A stretch of DNA of 64,000 nucleotides from Clostridia bacterium (lineage in GTDB: Bacteria > Bacillota > Clostridia > Lachnospirales > Cellulosilyticaceae), in assembly GCA_029239755.1 (NCBI GenBank), contig JARBUI010000003.1, forward strand, positions 248,001 to 312,000, given 5' to 3'. Both the position numbers and the translations under genes were made by a program. The notes below the pieces were generated by a model. It was not told the DNA's origin, searched no databases, and worked only from the letters and a program-made list of their open reading frames with translations. Positions 55,574 through 64,000 of this stretch are shown here, one piece after another; the stretch's first letter is position 1, and every line of letters starts with the position of its first letter.

Positions 55574-55879
55574 CTATTCTTCTATATATAGCTCGTCTTC
55601 CCCCACAACAGCAACTTCATCTGAAAGTAATACCATTTCATACTTTTCAAGTACTTGATTTTGAATACGATCTCTTGTTTCAGAATTAATAGGATGCGCT
55701 ATATCTCTAAATTCCCCGTCTAAAGTCTTACGGCTTGGCATAGCAATAAAACGGCCTTTGTCTCCCTCTATTACTTTGATATCGTGAACAACAAATTCAT
55801 TATCAAAAGTAACAGAAACTACTGCCTTCATTTTGCCATCCTTATTGATTTTCCTCACCCTAATATCTGTGATTTCCAT
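55574..55879 (-). CDS. spoVG: Septation/RNA-binding regulator SpoVG
   Basis: A 101-residue protein: [37 protein letters not shown] and FIAMPSRKT are all family hallmarks. SpoVG binds nucleic acids and influences septation, sporulation and virulence genes. Start 55879 has GGAGGGG upstream; the TTG six bases earlier is not needed. Confidence 0.97.
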   Translation of the reverse strand: MEITDIRVRKINKDGKMKAVVSVTFDNEFVVHDIKVIEGDKGRFIAMPSRKTLDGEFRDIAHPINSETRDRIQNQVLEKYEMVLLSDEVAVVGEDELYIEE

Positions 55880-55948
55880 TAGCAAACCCCTCCTGTTATT
55901 AACTAGTGCCTTGTGGCGATCCTATTAATAGTTCTTTTTATTATTTGA

Positions 55949-55977
55949 ATTATAAAGTATTTTTAACAAATAGTCAA
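55949..55977 (-). promoter_or_regulatory. Sigma-A promoter of spoVG
   Basis: TTGACT (55972-55977), 17 bases, TATAAT (55949-55954). I do not see the sigma-H pattern that drives this gene in B. subtilis. Confidence 0.8.
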
Positions 55978-56050
55978 CATTTTTTTAGTTTATTTCATTT
56001 TTTGGTAATATTTATAAAATTTTACACATATAGTATATGTTAAAAATATT

Positions 56051-57160
56051 CTATACAATATTTCTCTTCTCTAATAAAATGATCTTATCCTTTGTCCCTA
56101 CTACTCTTTGTCCATCAGATACAAATACTTGCTTGTCTAAGATTGCATTTTCAATAATGCATCCTTTACCAATTGTTGCCCCCTCCATAATAATGGAATC
56201 TCTAACAATGGTCCCTTCACCAACAAATACTTTTCTAAAGAGAACAGAATTTTCTATGGTCCCGTTAATGATATCCCCACCACTTATTATACTGCTGACA
56301 ACCCTTGCCTCTGCATTAAACTTAGCTGGTGGTTCATCTTTAGCTTTTGTACAAATATAAGGGTAAGTATTAAAAAATACTTTTCTAACTTCAGGTGTTA
56401 AGAAATCCATGTTAATCTTATAGAATTCATTAATATCACGTATTCTTTTCCAATAACCTTCAAATAAATAACCATAGATTTTTAATTTTTTACGATAACG
56501 AACAATAATATCGTTAACAATACTATATCGTCCTTCTAATTCAAGTTCTTCTAACAGTTTAATAAGAAGTTCTCTGCTAATAACATAAATACCGAGTGAA
56601 ACAGTTGTATACTGAGGATTTAAAGGCTTCTCTTCAAAATCAACCATTTTATTGTCCTCATCAAGGCCAATAACCCCATAATCTTCAACCTCATATGTTT
56701 TTAAATCCTTACATACTAGAGTGATATCTGCCCCTTTGTCTTCATGATACTTGATGATTTTTTCATAGTCCATTCTATAAATTTGTTCACCTGAGGTAAT
56801 GACTACATAAGGCTCGTTACTCTTTTTCAAAAACTCGATATTTTGGAAAATTGAATCTGCCGTTCCTCTAAACCCAAATCCATCTTGGTTGATCATATGA
56901 GGAGTAAATAAAAAGAGTCCTGTTTTCTTTCTTCCAAAATCCCACCATTTTGAGGATCCAATATGGTCTGCAAGTGATCTTGCACTGTATTGTGAAATAA
57001 CTGCAACCTTTTTAATTCCTGAATTACTTAAGTTGCTAAGTGCAAAGTCAATTGCCCTGTAAGATCCCCCAATTGGCATGGCTGCTAAATTTCTTTGTTT
57101 TGTTAATACTCCAAGCGTACTTCTTTTGCCCCCTGCTAATATTATTCCAATAGCTCTCAT
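56051..57160 (-). CDS. glgD: Glucose-1-phosphate adenylyltransferase regulatory subunit GlgD
   Basis: A 369-residue homologue of GlgC: nucleotidyltransferase domain with the altered opening ILAGGKRSTLGVLTKQRNLA, then a beta-helix C-terminal domain. In Firmicutes GlgD partners GlgC, raising ADP-glucose synthesis for glycogen. Eleven bases after glgC. Confidence 0.95.
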   Translation of the reverse strand: MRAIGIILAGGKRSTLGVLTKQRNLAAMPIGGSYRAIDFALSNLSNSGIKKVAVISQYSARSLADHIGSSKWWDFGRKKTGLFLFTPHMINQDGFGFRGTADSIFQNIEFLKKSNEPYVVITSGEQIYRMDYEKIIKYHEDKGADITLVCKDLKTYEVEDYGVIGLDEDNKMVDFEEKPLNPQYTTVSLGIYVISRELLIKLLEELELEGRYSIVNDIIVRYRKKLKIYGYLFEGYWKRIRDINEFYKINMDFLTPEVRKVFFNTYPYICTKAKDEPPAKFNAEARVVSSIISGGDIINGTIENSVLFRKVFVGEGTIVRDSIIMEGATIGKGCIIENAILDKQVFVSDGQRVVGTKDKIILLEKRNIV

Positions 57161-57171
57161 ATTTCCCTCCC

Positions 57172-58434
57172 CTACACTATAAGAGAATGCCCGCTTTCGA
57201 GCTTACCGTCATTATAATGTTCTTTTAAAGTATGTCCGCCTACTTCACAGTTTTTACCTATTGTAATATGACTTGGTATAGTTGTATTATCCCCTACAGC
57301 TGTAATACCGCTTGAATAGATATGAGGTTTAGTAACATGCGGTACATTTTCTCCTATACCTATACTGGTTCCCTCTCCTACTTCAGATTTTTCAGATATA
57401 ATACATGTGTCTAGATGAGCCCCTTGTCTTATAATTGTTTCAGCCATAATAATTGAATTTCTTACGACTGCTCCTTCCTCAATAATAACCCTTGGCCCTA
57501 ATACCGAATTGTAAACTTCCCCATGTACTTCGCATCCTTCAGATATAAGTGACTGCTGCAGTACAGCCTTTTCGCCTATATATTGTGGCAGCTGATGTTC
57601 TATATTCGTATATATTTTCCAAAATTCATCATACAAATTAAATATAGGTACTGTATGAGTAAGCTCCATATTAGCTTTCCAGTATGCTTCAATTGTTCCA
57701 ATATCTCTCCAATAATCATTAAATCTATAGGCATGTACATTTTTCCCTGTACTTATCATATCTGGTATGATGTGCTTACCAAAATCACTTTGTTCATGTA
57801 TACTGTTATCTTTAATAAGTGCTTCTCTTAATACATCCCAAGTAAATATATAAATGCCCATTGAAGCCAAGTTATTTTTTGGCTTGTCCGGCTTTTCTTC
57901 AAACTCAATAATCTGATCTTTTTCATCTGTATTCATAATGCCAAATTGATTAGCAATATCAAGGGGCACTTCAATAACTGCAATAGTAGCATCTGAGTTA
58001 TTTGCCTTATGATCTTCTAGCATTGCACTATAATCCATTTTATAGACATGATCTCCAGATAATACTAAAATATATTTTGGATTATATTCGTCAATATACC
58101 TAATATTATGATAAATCGCATTAGCCGTTCCCGAATACCATGACCCTTCATTCCCCTTAACAAATGGCGGAAGTACCATAACCCCTCCATTTCTTCTATC
58201 CAAGTCCCAAGGAATGCCTATCCCAATATGCTTGGTAAGAAGTAATGGTTCATACTGAGTTAATACCCCTACTGTGTCTATTCCTGAGTTAATACAATTA
58301 CTTAGCGGAAAATCGATAATTCTATATTTTCCACCGAACATAACAGCAGGTTTAGCAATCTGTTTCGTAAGAATGCCTAACCTGCTCCCTTGTCCTCCTG
58401 CCAGCAACATAGCAATCATCTCTTTTTTATTCAT
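57172..58434 (-). CDS. glgC: Glucose-1-phosphate adenylyltransferase GlgC
   Basis: A 420-residue enzyme that makes ADP-glucose, first step of glycogen synthesis. Canonical [33 protein letters not shown], and [20 protein letters not shown] motifs; C-terminal beta-helix. Start ATG 58434 has AGGAGG seven bases upstream; the frame extends to a GTG inside that leader. No glgA or glgB follows. Confidence 0.96.
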   Translation of the reverse strand: MNKKEMIAMLLAGGQGSRLGILTKQIAKPAVMFGGKYRIIDFPLSNCINSGIDTVGVLTQYEPLLLTKHIGIGIPWDLDRRNGGVMVLPPFVKGNEGSWYSGTANAIYHNIRYIDEYNPKYILVLSGDHVYKMDYSAMLEDHKANNSDATIAVIEVPLDIANQFGIMNTDEKDQIIEFEEKPDKPKNNLASMGIYIFTWDVLREALIKDNSIHEQSDFGKHIIPDMISTGKNVHAYRFNDYWRDIGTIEAYWKANMELTHTVPIFNLYDEFWKIYTNIEHQLPQYIGEKAVLQQSLISEGCEVHGEVYNSVLGPRVIIEEGAVVRNSIIMAETIIRQGAHLDTCIISEKSEVGEGTSIGIGENVPHVTKPHIYSSGITAVGDNTTIPSHITIGKNCEVGGHTLKEHYNDGKLESGHSLIV

Positions 58435-58575
58435 GCAACCCCTCCTCACTACTAATAAGCCCTAATTTTACTGCCCATAACTAATTTTTTCTACTTCCTT
58501 AGTTTATCATTTTACCATATTATTTACAATATTTAAATTTAATTTAAATTAATTGCGTTTAACTGATTATTCTGC

Positions 58576-59388
58576 CTACTGTCGCAAGCTATAGATATCT
58601 ACAACTTTATTATTTTCATCTACCGTATCTAGCCATAACAGTGTTTTAAAATCTTCTACTAACTTTTTCTCAGGTGTTTTAGTAGCCATAAGCACGCCTA
58701 CACCTACTAATTCTGCTTCAAACTCCTGCATCAAATCTATAATTCCCTTAGCAGTTCCCCCAGCTTTCATAAAATCATCTATAAATAGAACTTTAGATCC
58801 TTTTTTTATAGCTCTAGTGGAAAGACACATTGTTTTTATCCTATGGTTGCTTCCTGTAATATAATTCATATGAATAACGGTTCCATCTGTAAGTTTACTT
58901 TGATTTCTTACAACTACCATAGGCTTATTAAGTACCATAGCAGTCATAAGAGCAATAGGAATACCCTTTGTTTCTACAGTTATAACATAATCGAACTGAA
59001 TATGTTTAAAAAGGCTCGCAAGAGCAATACCAATATTTTTAGATATAGCAGGGGAATAAAGAAGATCATTCATATAAATATACCCCCCTGGAATAATTCT
59101 GTCTGGTGTATTGATAAGCTCGCTTAACGTTTTCGCAAAAGTTTGCATTTGCTCTTTAGTCATAAGCGGATTATAGTAAACCCCCCCTGCAGCTCCTGAA
59201 ATTGTCTCTATGGATCCTAGCTCATAACTCTTAAAAATATCTTTTATAATATCTAGGTCTTCGCTTATCGTAGATTTTGCACATTTAAAAATGTCACAAA
59301 AATAGGTAAGCGTAAATACCTTATTGGGATTATTAGTTAAAATATGCGTAATAACACTTATTCGATCGTGTTTCTGTACCTTTTTCAT
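58576..59388 (-). CDS. purR: Purine operon repressor PurR
   Basis: A 270-residue repressor: winged-helix N-terminal domain (1-75) and PRT-type effector domain with the PRPP loop VLFIDDFMKAGGTAKG (~200-215). PRPP relieves repression in B. subtilis. A PurBox-like pair lies upstream. It heads the spoVG-glmU-prs neighbourhood as in Bacillus. Confidence 0.96.
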   Translation of the reverse strand: MKKVQKHDRISVITHILTNNPNKVFTLTYFCDIFKCAKSTISEDLDIIKDIFKSYELGSIETISGAAGGVYYNPLMTKEQMQTFAKTLSELINTPDRIIPGGYIYMNDLLYSPAISKNIGIALASLFKHIQFDYVITVETKGIPIALMTAMVLNKPMVVVRNQSKLTDGTVIHMNYITGSNHRIKTMCLSTRAIKKGSKVLFIDDFMKAGGTAKGIIDLMQEFEAELVGVGVLMATKTPEKKLVEDFKTLLWLDTVDENNKVVDIYSLRQ

Positions 59389-59421
59389 CTTCTTTTCTCC
59401 TTTTTACAATAGACTTACAGT

Positions 59422-59485
59422 ATTATATCTATTATAAACATAAATCCGAATATTTAAAAGCTTTTCATTTAAAACATTCGTTTTT
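59422..59485 (-). promoter_or_regulatory. purR promoter with two PurBox-like sequences
   Basis: PurBox-like AAATCCGAATATT (59442-59454) matches 12 of 13 positions of AWWWCCGAACWWT. An inverted copy at 59473-59485 matches 10 of 13, 18 bases apart. TATAAT -10 candidates lie at 59431-59436 and 59422-59427, so the first box covers the -35 region: likely autorepression. Confidence 0.65.
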
Positions 59486-59638
59486 TACACAGTATATTTT
59501 AAGTATAATTTATTACAAAAAAATATGTTTATTATTTTGCATCTGGTATATAATTATAAAAAAGTATAATGCATATGATGATAAGAGCATATTCTTATTT
59601 AAAACATACTATTATAGTTTACTGAAAGGATCTATCGT

Positions 59639-61021
59639 ATGACAAATCTTAATTCCTTACTTAATAAAAAGAGAATACATTTTATTGGTATTGGTGGTAT
59701 TAGTATGAGCGGCCTTGCAGAGATCGTTCACAATAGAGGCTTTATTGTAACTGGCTCTGATGTAAAAAGCTCCAACACCACCCTTCATTTAGAACAAATC
59801 GGCATCAAAGTATACTACGGCCACAGTTCAAGTAGCATCAGCTCTGATATTGATTTAGTCGTTTACACTGCGGCAATTGCTTCTGATAATGCTGAGCTTT
59901 TGGCATGCAAAGAGAAACACGTGGAGTGTGTTACCCGTTCTGAGTTTTTAGGACTTATCATGAAAGATTACGAATTTCCAATTTGTATTTCTGGTACTCA
60001 TGGTAAAACAACTACTACTTCTATGCTGTCACATGCATTGTTATCTGCAGAGCTTGATCCTACCATTACAGTTGGGGGCATCCTAAAAGCTATAGAAGGG
60101 AATATTCGCATTGGAAAATCAAACTTCTTTATTACAGAAGCCTGCGAATACTGTGATAGTTTCTTAGACTTTTTCCCGAAAGTTGGTATCATTCTTAATA
60201 TCGAGGAAGATCATTTAGATTACTTTAAAGATATTCACCATATTAGGACCTCTTTTCAGAAGTTTGCGTCTTCAATTCCTCAAGATGGTTTTCTTGCAAT
60301 AAATGGAGGATTGGAACACTTAGACGAATTTTTAACTCCTATTAAGTGTAAAACAGAAACCTTTGGATTAACTGCAGATTATAATTGGTATCCTAAAGAT
60401 ATTGTTTTTAATGATAAAGCTTGTGCTTCATTCGATGCTTATTATAATGGGGAATTTAAAGGACATATTCAGCTTAGTGCACCTGGTACCCATAATATAC
60501 TTAACTGTTTATCGGTATGTGCTGTATGCCATTATTTAGGCTTATCCCTCGATACTCTTAATGAAGGCTTATCACATTTTACCGGTGCAGATCAGCGTTT
60601 TGAAGTGAAAGGCAGCATTCATAATATTACACTAGTTGATGATTACGCTCACCACCCTACAGAAATTGATGCCACAATTAAAGTGGCTAAGGCTTATCCA
60701 CATCATACACTTTATGTTGTATTTCAACCCCATACGTATACCCGAACAAAAGCATTTCTAAATGAATTTGCAGAAGTTCTTTCACAAGTAGATCATGTTA
60801 TTATTACAGATATTTATGCTGCCAGGGAAAAAAATCCTGGGGATATCTCAGCTAAGGATATTGTTAAAAAAATCCACAACTTAGGTAAGGAAGCTTTATA
60901 TATTTCTGATTTTGATGAAATCGCTAATTACCTTCTAGAACATGCTGTTCCTAATGACTTAATCATTACTATGGGTGCTGGTAATGTAAATCAAGTTGCT
61001 GATATACTGCTTGGAAAATAG
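59639..61021 (+). CDS. murC: UDP-N-acetylmuramate--L-alanine ligase
   Basis: A 460-residue Mur ligase adding L-Ala in peptidoglycan precursor synthesis. Rossmann-like N-terminal HFIGIGGISMSGLAEI, ATP site GTHGKTTTTSML (119-130), central TEACEYCDSF and C-terminal DDYAHHPTEI and FQPHTYTRT motifs. AAAGGA precedes the ATG. Divergent from purR. Confidence 0.98.
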   Translation: MTNLNSLLNKKRIHFIGIGGISMSGLAEIVHNRGFIVTGSDVKSSNTTLHLEQIGIKVYYGHSSSSISSDIDLVVYTAAIASDNAELLACKEKHVECVTRSEFLGLIMKDYEFPICISGTHGKTTTTSMLSHALLSAELDPTITVGGILKAIEGNIRIGKSNFFITEACEYCDSFLDFFPKVGIILNIEEDHLDYFKDIHHIRTSFQKFASSIPQDGFLAINGGLEHLDEFLTPIKCKTETFGLTADYNWYPKDIVFNDKACASFDAYYNGEFKGHIQLSAPGTHNILNCLSVCAVCHYLGLSLDTLNEGLSHFTGADQRFEVKGSIHNITLVDDYAHHPTEIDATIKVAKAYPHHTLYVVFQPHTYTRTKAFLNEFAEVLSQVDHVIITDIYAAREKNPGDISAKDIVKKIHNLGKEALYISDFDEIANYLLEHAVPNDLIITMGAGNVNQVADILLGK

Positions 61022-61096
61022 TTATCCACATTATCCCCAACTTTACTCACAGATTATATGTTAATAAATCAGTTGTTTATCAACAATTTATCCTCA
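61022..61096 (+). promoter_or_regulatory. Cluster of four DnaA-box-like 9-mers
   Basis: All on the plus strand: TTATCCACA (61022-61030, perfect consensus), TTATCCCCA (61031-61039), TTATCAACA (61077-61085) and TTATCCTCA (61088-61096), the last three each with one mismatch. They lie between murC and the helicase-loader genes. Confidence 0.6.
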
Positions 61097-61097
61097 G

Positions 61098-61130
61098 AAT
61101 CTCCCTATACTACGGGAGATTTATTTTTTT
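61098..61130 (+). terminator. Terminator of murC
   Basis: Eight-base arms 61098-61105 and 61114-61121 followed by TATTTTTTT. Confidence 0.85.
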
Positions 61131-61133
61131 TTA

Positions 61134-61164
61134 TTGTTATATTATCCTTTTTTTGTGCTATAAT
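61134..61164 (+). promoter_or_regulatory. Extended -10 promoter of the dnaD-dnaI operon
   Basis: TGcTATAAT with TATAAT at 61159-61164; a weak TTGTTA (61134-61139) lies 19 bases before. Confidence 0.6.
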
Positions 61165-61205
61165 ACTAACACAAGAAAAGGATAATTTTTCAAGGAGGTT
61201 TTAGA

Positions 61206-62270
61206 ATGGCATCCCTTAAATGTTTACCGCACAAACAGTCATTTGTGCCTCTTCCCTATTGGTTTATTATGGACTACATGCCCAAGTCACTTGGTGGCTA
61301 TTTAAAAGTATACATCTATTTATTCGCACAAACTAATACACTATGTGAGACAACTCTTTCTCTAGAAGATGCAGCTAAGGAACTAGATATGTTGTACTCT
61401 GAATTACTACAGGCTCTTAAATATTGGAATGAACAAGGCGTCCTCTATTTTAAAGAACTTTCATCTGATGAATTTGAAATTGACTTTCATCTGGACGCAC
61501 CTGTAAAAAAAGAGAATGAACCAGCTGTTAAACTGCCTCTCTCTAAAACAATTATTAGCCAGTCAAGACCTGAATATAGAACCGAAGAGATTAATCTATA
61601 TATGCAGGACAGTCCATCTGTAAACAGGCTCTTTAAAATAGCAGAACAATATCTAGGCAGGCTCCTTACGAGTACTGATCAAAAAATACTTTATAGTTTC
61701 TATGATTGGCTACATATGTCTTTTGACCTTATAGAATTTCTTGTTGAACATTGTGCTTCTAATAATCATACAGCTATACATTATATAGAAAAAGTAGCTA
61801 TTAGCTGGGTTGATTCCGGTATTACTACAGTAGAAAAGGCTAAAGAAAAAGTAGCTCTTGATAAAAGATATTTCAAAATACTTTCCGCTCTTGGTTCATC
61901 TAAAAGCAGCGTTACGCTCTCCGAAAAAAAATGTATTGATAAATGGCTTATAGAGTATGGTTTTAAAATAGAGGTTATTTTGGAAGCATGTAAAAGAACT
62001 GTTATGCAAACAAATAAGCCCAGCCTTAATTACGTGGACTCTATTCTTATTTCATGGTATAACGCGAAAGTTAAAACCCTTGAAGATATCCTGCTTTTAG
62101 ATAAAGCTTATGAAAGCAAGAAACAATTAAACACTCAGGATACTTATCAAAATAAGCGTACTAGTAAAAGTGCTAAATTTAATAATATGTATTCTCATAA
62201 TTGGAATTTTGAAGAACTTGAAAAACTTGAAAGTGAATATATAGATCGTAAACTTAATGGAGGAAAATAG
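61206..62270 (+). CDS. DnaD/DnaB-type replication initiation protein
   Basis: A 354-residue protein: N-terminal winged helix (LPYWFIMDYMPKSLGGYLKV, ~18-100) and two DnaD C-terminal-type helical domains, each ending in the YxxxIxxxW motif (HYIEKVAISWVDSGI ~195, NYVDSILISWYNAKV ~280). Relatives load the replicative helicase at origins and restart sites. AAGGAGG precedes the ATG. It is followed after one base by the DnaI-like loader. Confidence 0.92.
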   Translation: MASLKCLPHKQSFVPLPYWFIMDYMPKSLGGYLKVYIYLFAQTNTLCETTLSLEDAAKELDMLYSELLQALKYWNEQGVLYFKELSSDEFEIDFHLDAPVKKENEPAVKLPLSKTIISQSRPEYRTEEINLYMQDSPSVNRLFKIAEQYLGRLLTSTDQKILYSFYDWLHMSFDLIEFLVEHCASNNHTAIHYIEKVAISWVDSGITTVEKAKEKVALDKRYFKILSALGSSKSSVTLSEKKCIDKWLIEYGFKIEVILEACKRTVMQTNKPSLNYVDSILISWYNAKVKTLEDILLLDKAYESKKQLNTQDTYQNKRTSKSAKFNNMYSHNWNFEELEKLESEYIDRKLNGGK

Positions 62271-62271
62271 C

Positions 62272-63270
62272 ATGAACGCCAAAGAAGCTCACTATAAACG
62301 TCTCATAAGAGAATATGACATTAAACGCACTTTAGCTGCTCAGAATCAACTTAAAAGATCTAAAGAAGTCTATCATAAGGTTCCTCAAATTGAGGAAATT
62401 GATAAAATCTTAAATCATAGTGGGATTGCGCTCGTCCGCAGCATGCTTACCTCTCCGCATAGTACTTCAGTTGAAGAGTTTCAGAAAAATTCTGACGACC
62501 TAATATTCACTAAAAAAATGCTTCTTGTAGAAGCTGGCTTTCCCGAAAATTATTTAGATGTGTTGTATGACTGTCCATTATGCAAGGATACAGGGTTTAT
62601 AGAATCTAAGCCATGTACTTGTTTTAAACAAGGTCTTATCACTATTGCTTATGAACAATCTAATTTAAAGAATATACTTCAAATTGAGAACTTTAATACC
62701 TTTAATCTTAATTATTATTCTAAAGAGATTGATACATCATCTAACAAGTCTCCTTACAGTACGATGGAGCGAATACATCAAATTTGTGTTGGGTTTATTG
62801 AAAACTTCGAAAATGAAAAGCAAAATCTTTTATTTCATGGCCCTACCGGACTTGGAAAAACATTTCTATGCAACTGTATTGCAAAAGAGCTGCTTGACCA
62901 AAATTATACTGTTCTCTATTTAACAGCTCCTCAGCTATTCAAACTTTTTGATGAGTCACGCTTTCATCGTGAGGATATGGTTGATGAGGCTAAAAATATA
63001 CTAAGTACACTTTTCACCGTCGATCTGTTAGTCATAGATGACTTAGGTACAGAATCAGCCTCTACTTTTACAGGAAGTGATCTATTTGACGTACTAAATA
63101 CTAGGTATCTCAATCAAAATGCCACAATTATTTCAACTAATGTAGCTCCGAATGATTGGAATAAATATTACTCTGAGCGTATTGTTTCAAGAGTATTTGG
63201 TAACTACACTAATCTTAAGTTTATTGGTTCAGACATTAGACTTTTAAAAAAATATAGAAACAAAACATGA
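62272..63270 (+). CDS. dnaI: DnaI/DnaC-type helicase-loader ATPase
   Basis: A 332-residue AAA+ protein. A zinc-binding Cys4 motif (CPLC...CTC, Cys101, 104, 115, 117) precedes the ATPase domain with Walker A GPTGLGKT (190-197) and Walker B LLVIDDLGTE. Start 62272 uses GGAGG inside the end of the dnaD gene; the ATG at 62257 overlaps that site. With DnaD-like protein it delivers DnaB helicase to DNA. Confidence 0.93.
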   Translation: MNAKEAHYKRLIREYDIKRTLAAQNQLKRSKEVYHKVPQIEEIDKILNHSGIALVRSMLTSPHSTSVEEFQKNSDDLIFTKKMLLVEAGFPENYLDVLYDCPLCKDTGFIESKPCTCFKQGLITIAYEQSNLKNILQIENFNTFNLNYYSKEIDTSSNKSPYSTMERIHQICVGFIENFENEKQNLLFHGPTGLGKTFLCNCIAKELLDQNYTVLYLTAPQLFKLFDESRFHREDMVDEAKNILSTLFTVDLLVIDDLGTESASTFTGSDLFDVLNTRYLNQNATIISTNVAPNDWNKYYSERIVSRVFGNYTNLKFIGSDIRLLKKYRNKT

Positions 63271-63273
63271 CTC

Positions 63274-63300
63274 CCTGCAGCTAGCTGCAGGTTTTTTATT
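63274..63300 (+). terminator. Terminator of the dnaD-dnaI operon
   Basis: Palindromic stem 63274-63291 followed by TTTTTTATT. Confidence 0.92.
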
Positions 63301-63386
63301 TTTAAGAATGATATTTTCTGGGATTTTGTAATATATATTGTATGTACAGATTTTTAGATAATTTTTATTACAAAGGGGGACAACAT

Positions 63387-64000
63387 ATGTTTCATACAAT
63401 ACAATTATCTAAAACCAACCCAACGCCTCTTTATATTCAGCTTGCATCTGAAATAGCAAGGCTTATTCAGTCAAATACATTACCAGGCGGTATAAAACTG
63501 CCGCCGATACGTCTATTATCTAAAGAGTTATCTATTAACCGCGACACCGTGGTAAGTGCCTATAAGCTTTTAGAAAACCAAGGACTAGTGGAAGCGCATG
63601 TAGGTAAAGGAACTTATGTGCTGCAAAATATTGATGCTTCAGCGGCTTCCCATTCTTATAATGAAATTAATAATGTTTACTGCAGTACCCTAGGCTTTTC
63701 TAAAGAACTTTTCCCTGTTTCGCTCTGCAAGGAATTATCTGATAAGATTATTCAAAAAGAAGGCTGGTACGCTTTCAGTGATCCATTAAACCGCGAAAGA
63801 AACTTACTTAATCAAAATGCCTGCAATTTTTTAGAAGACATGGGCATTACAGCTACTTCTGTCCAAATGCGTATTATTAAGCACTTTACTGAGTTTCTGC
63901 TATCTCTTTTTAAATATTCACCTAAGCAGGGGATTTGCATTGAAGCATTTTGTGACCTTACCTACTCTTCGTATTTACGTTCTATCGGAGCTAAGATATA
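63387..64000 (+). CDS. MocR-type GntR regulator with aminotransferase-like domain (3' end outside window)
   Basis: Starts at ATG 63387 after AAAGGGGGA and stays open to the window end (204 codons). Residues 1-80 are a GntR winged helix: NPTPLYIQLASEIARLI, KLPPIRLLSKEL, NRDTVVSAYKLLENQGLVEA, GKGTYV. After a linker follows the start of a PLP aminotransferase-like domain (~residues 110 on, AFSDPLNRERNLLNQNACNF). Target unknown. Confidence 0.88.
   Translation, partial: MFHTIQLSKTNPTPLYIQLASEIARLIQSNTLPGGIKLPPIRLLSKELSINRDTVVSAYKLLENQGLVEAHVGKGTYVLQNIDASAASHSYNEINNVYCSTLGFSKELFPVSLCKELSDKIIQKEGWYAFSDPLNRERNLLNQNACNFLEDMGITATSVQMRIIKHFTEFLLSLFKYSPKQGICIEAFCDLTYSSYLRSIGAKI

Noticed and set aside
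55886..56050. Sigma-H promoter for spoVG
   Set aside because: Only a canonical sigma-A promoter is visible; no sequence fits the sigma-H pattern at an appropriate place.

Overview
The window looks like chromosomal DNA of a spore-forming, low-GC Clostridia bacterium, probably Lachnospirales (the genus cannot be fixed from sequence alone). Evidence: AT-rich DNA with strong AGGAGG ribosome-binding sites, many sporulation genes (lonB, spoVT, spoVG, yabP, yabQ, a GerMN lipoprotein), tRNA genes without encoded CCA, and gene order shared with Bacillus/Clostridium. Most genes lie on the minus strand, so this is probably one replichore arm whose leading strand is the minus strand.

Layout. (1) 1-576: end of a chemotaxis receptor. 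(2) 789-14005: an accessory uronic-acid oligosaccharide locus. On the minus strand it runs solute-binding lipoprotein, two ABC permeases, heparinase II/III-like lyase, GH88 unsaturated glucuronyl hydrolase, DUF2264 protein and a sugar-binding-like protein. A two-component system diverges from it and a GH2 beta-glucuronidase follows. None of the degradative enzymes has a signal peptide, so the model is import of oligosaccharides followed by cytoplasmic degradation. (3) 14283-23380: nutrient sensing, with an ammonium transporter carrying a Glu-for-His substitution, the pstSCAB-phoU operon behind a Pho box, an RNA methyltransferase, and phoP-phoR. (4) 23685-26458: small conserved or unknown genes, a radical SAM protein and a tRNA-Pro/tRNA-Gly pair. 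(5) 26489-34436: tig-clpP-clpX-lonB-lon-engB; lonB has a sigma-F-type promoter. (6) 34708-41298: small genes, an 11-member tRNA complement here and nearby (nine genes in one rearranged array including a truncated tRNA-Gly), rdgB, cheW, frameshifted prfB, tRNA-fMet, divIC and yabQ.

(7) 41312-59388: the classic purR...spoVG-glmU-prs...pth-mfd...spoVT...mazG...rqcP-yabP-yabQ-divIC backbone known from B. subtilis, here interrupted by glgCD, a ferredoxin-nitroreductase, an S66 peptidase, a DUF1540 protein, a GerMN lipoprotein, prsA and a HU gene. spoVT has a near-perfect sigma-G promoter and a TTG start. purR is preceded by a PurBox-like inverted pair. (8) 59639-64000: murC, then the helicase-loader pair dnaD-dnaI downstream of a cluster of four DnaA-box-like 9-mers, and the start of a MocR-type regulator.

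No phage, transposase, CRISPR array or rRNA was seen. The most interesting signals are the DnaA-box cluster in front of the helicase-loader genes, the tRNA array with its fossil tRNA, the variant ammonium transporter, and the compact cytoplasmic lyase locus with its own divergent two-component system. Start sites were moved from the longest reading frame wherever a ribosome-binding site decided otherwise.
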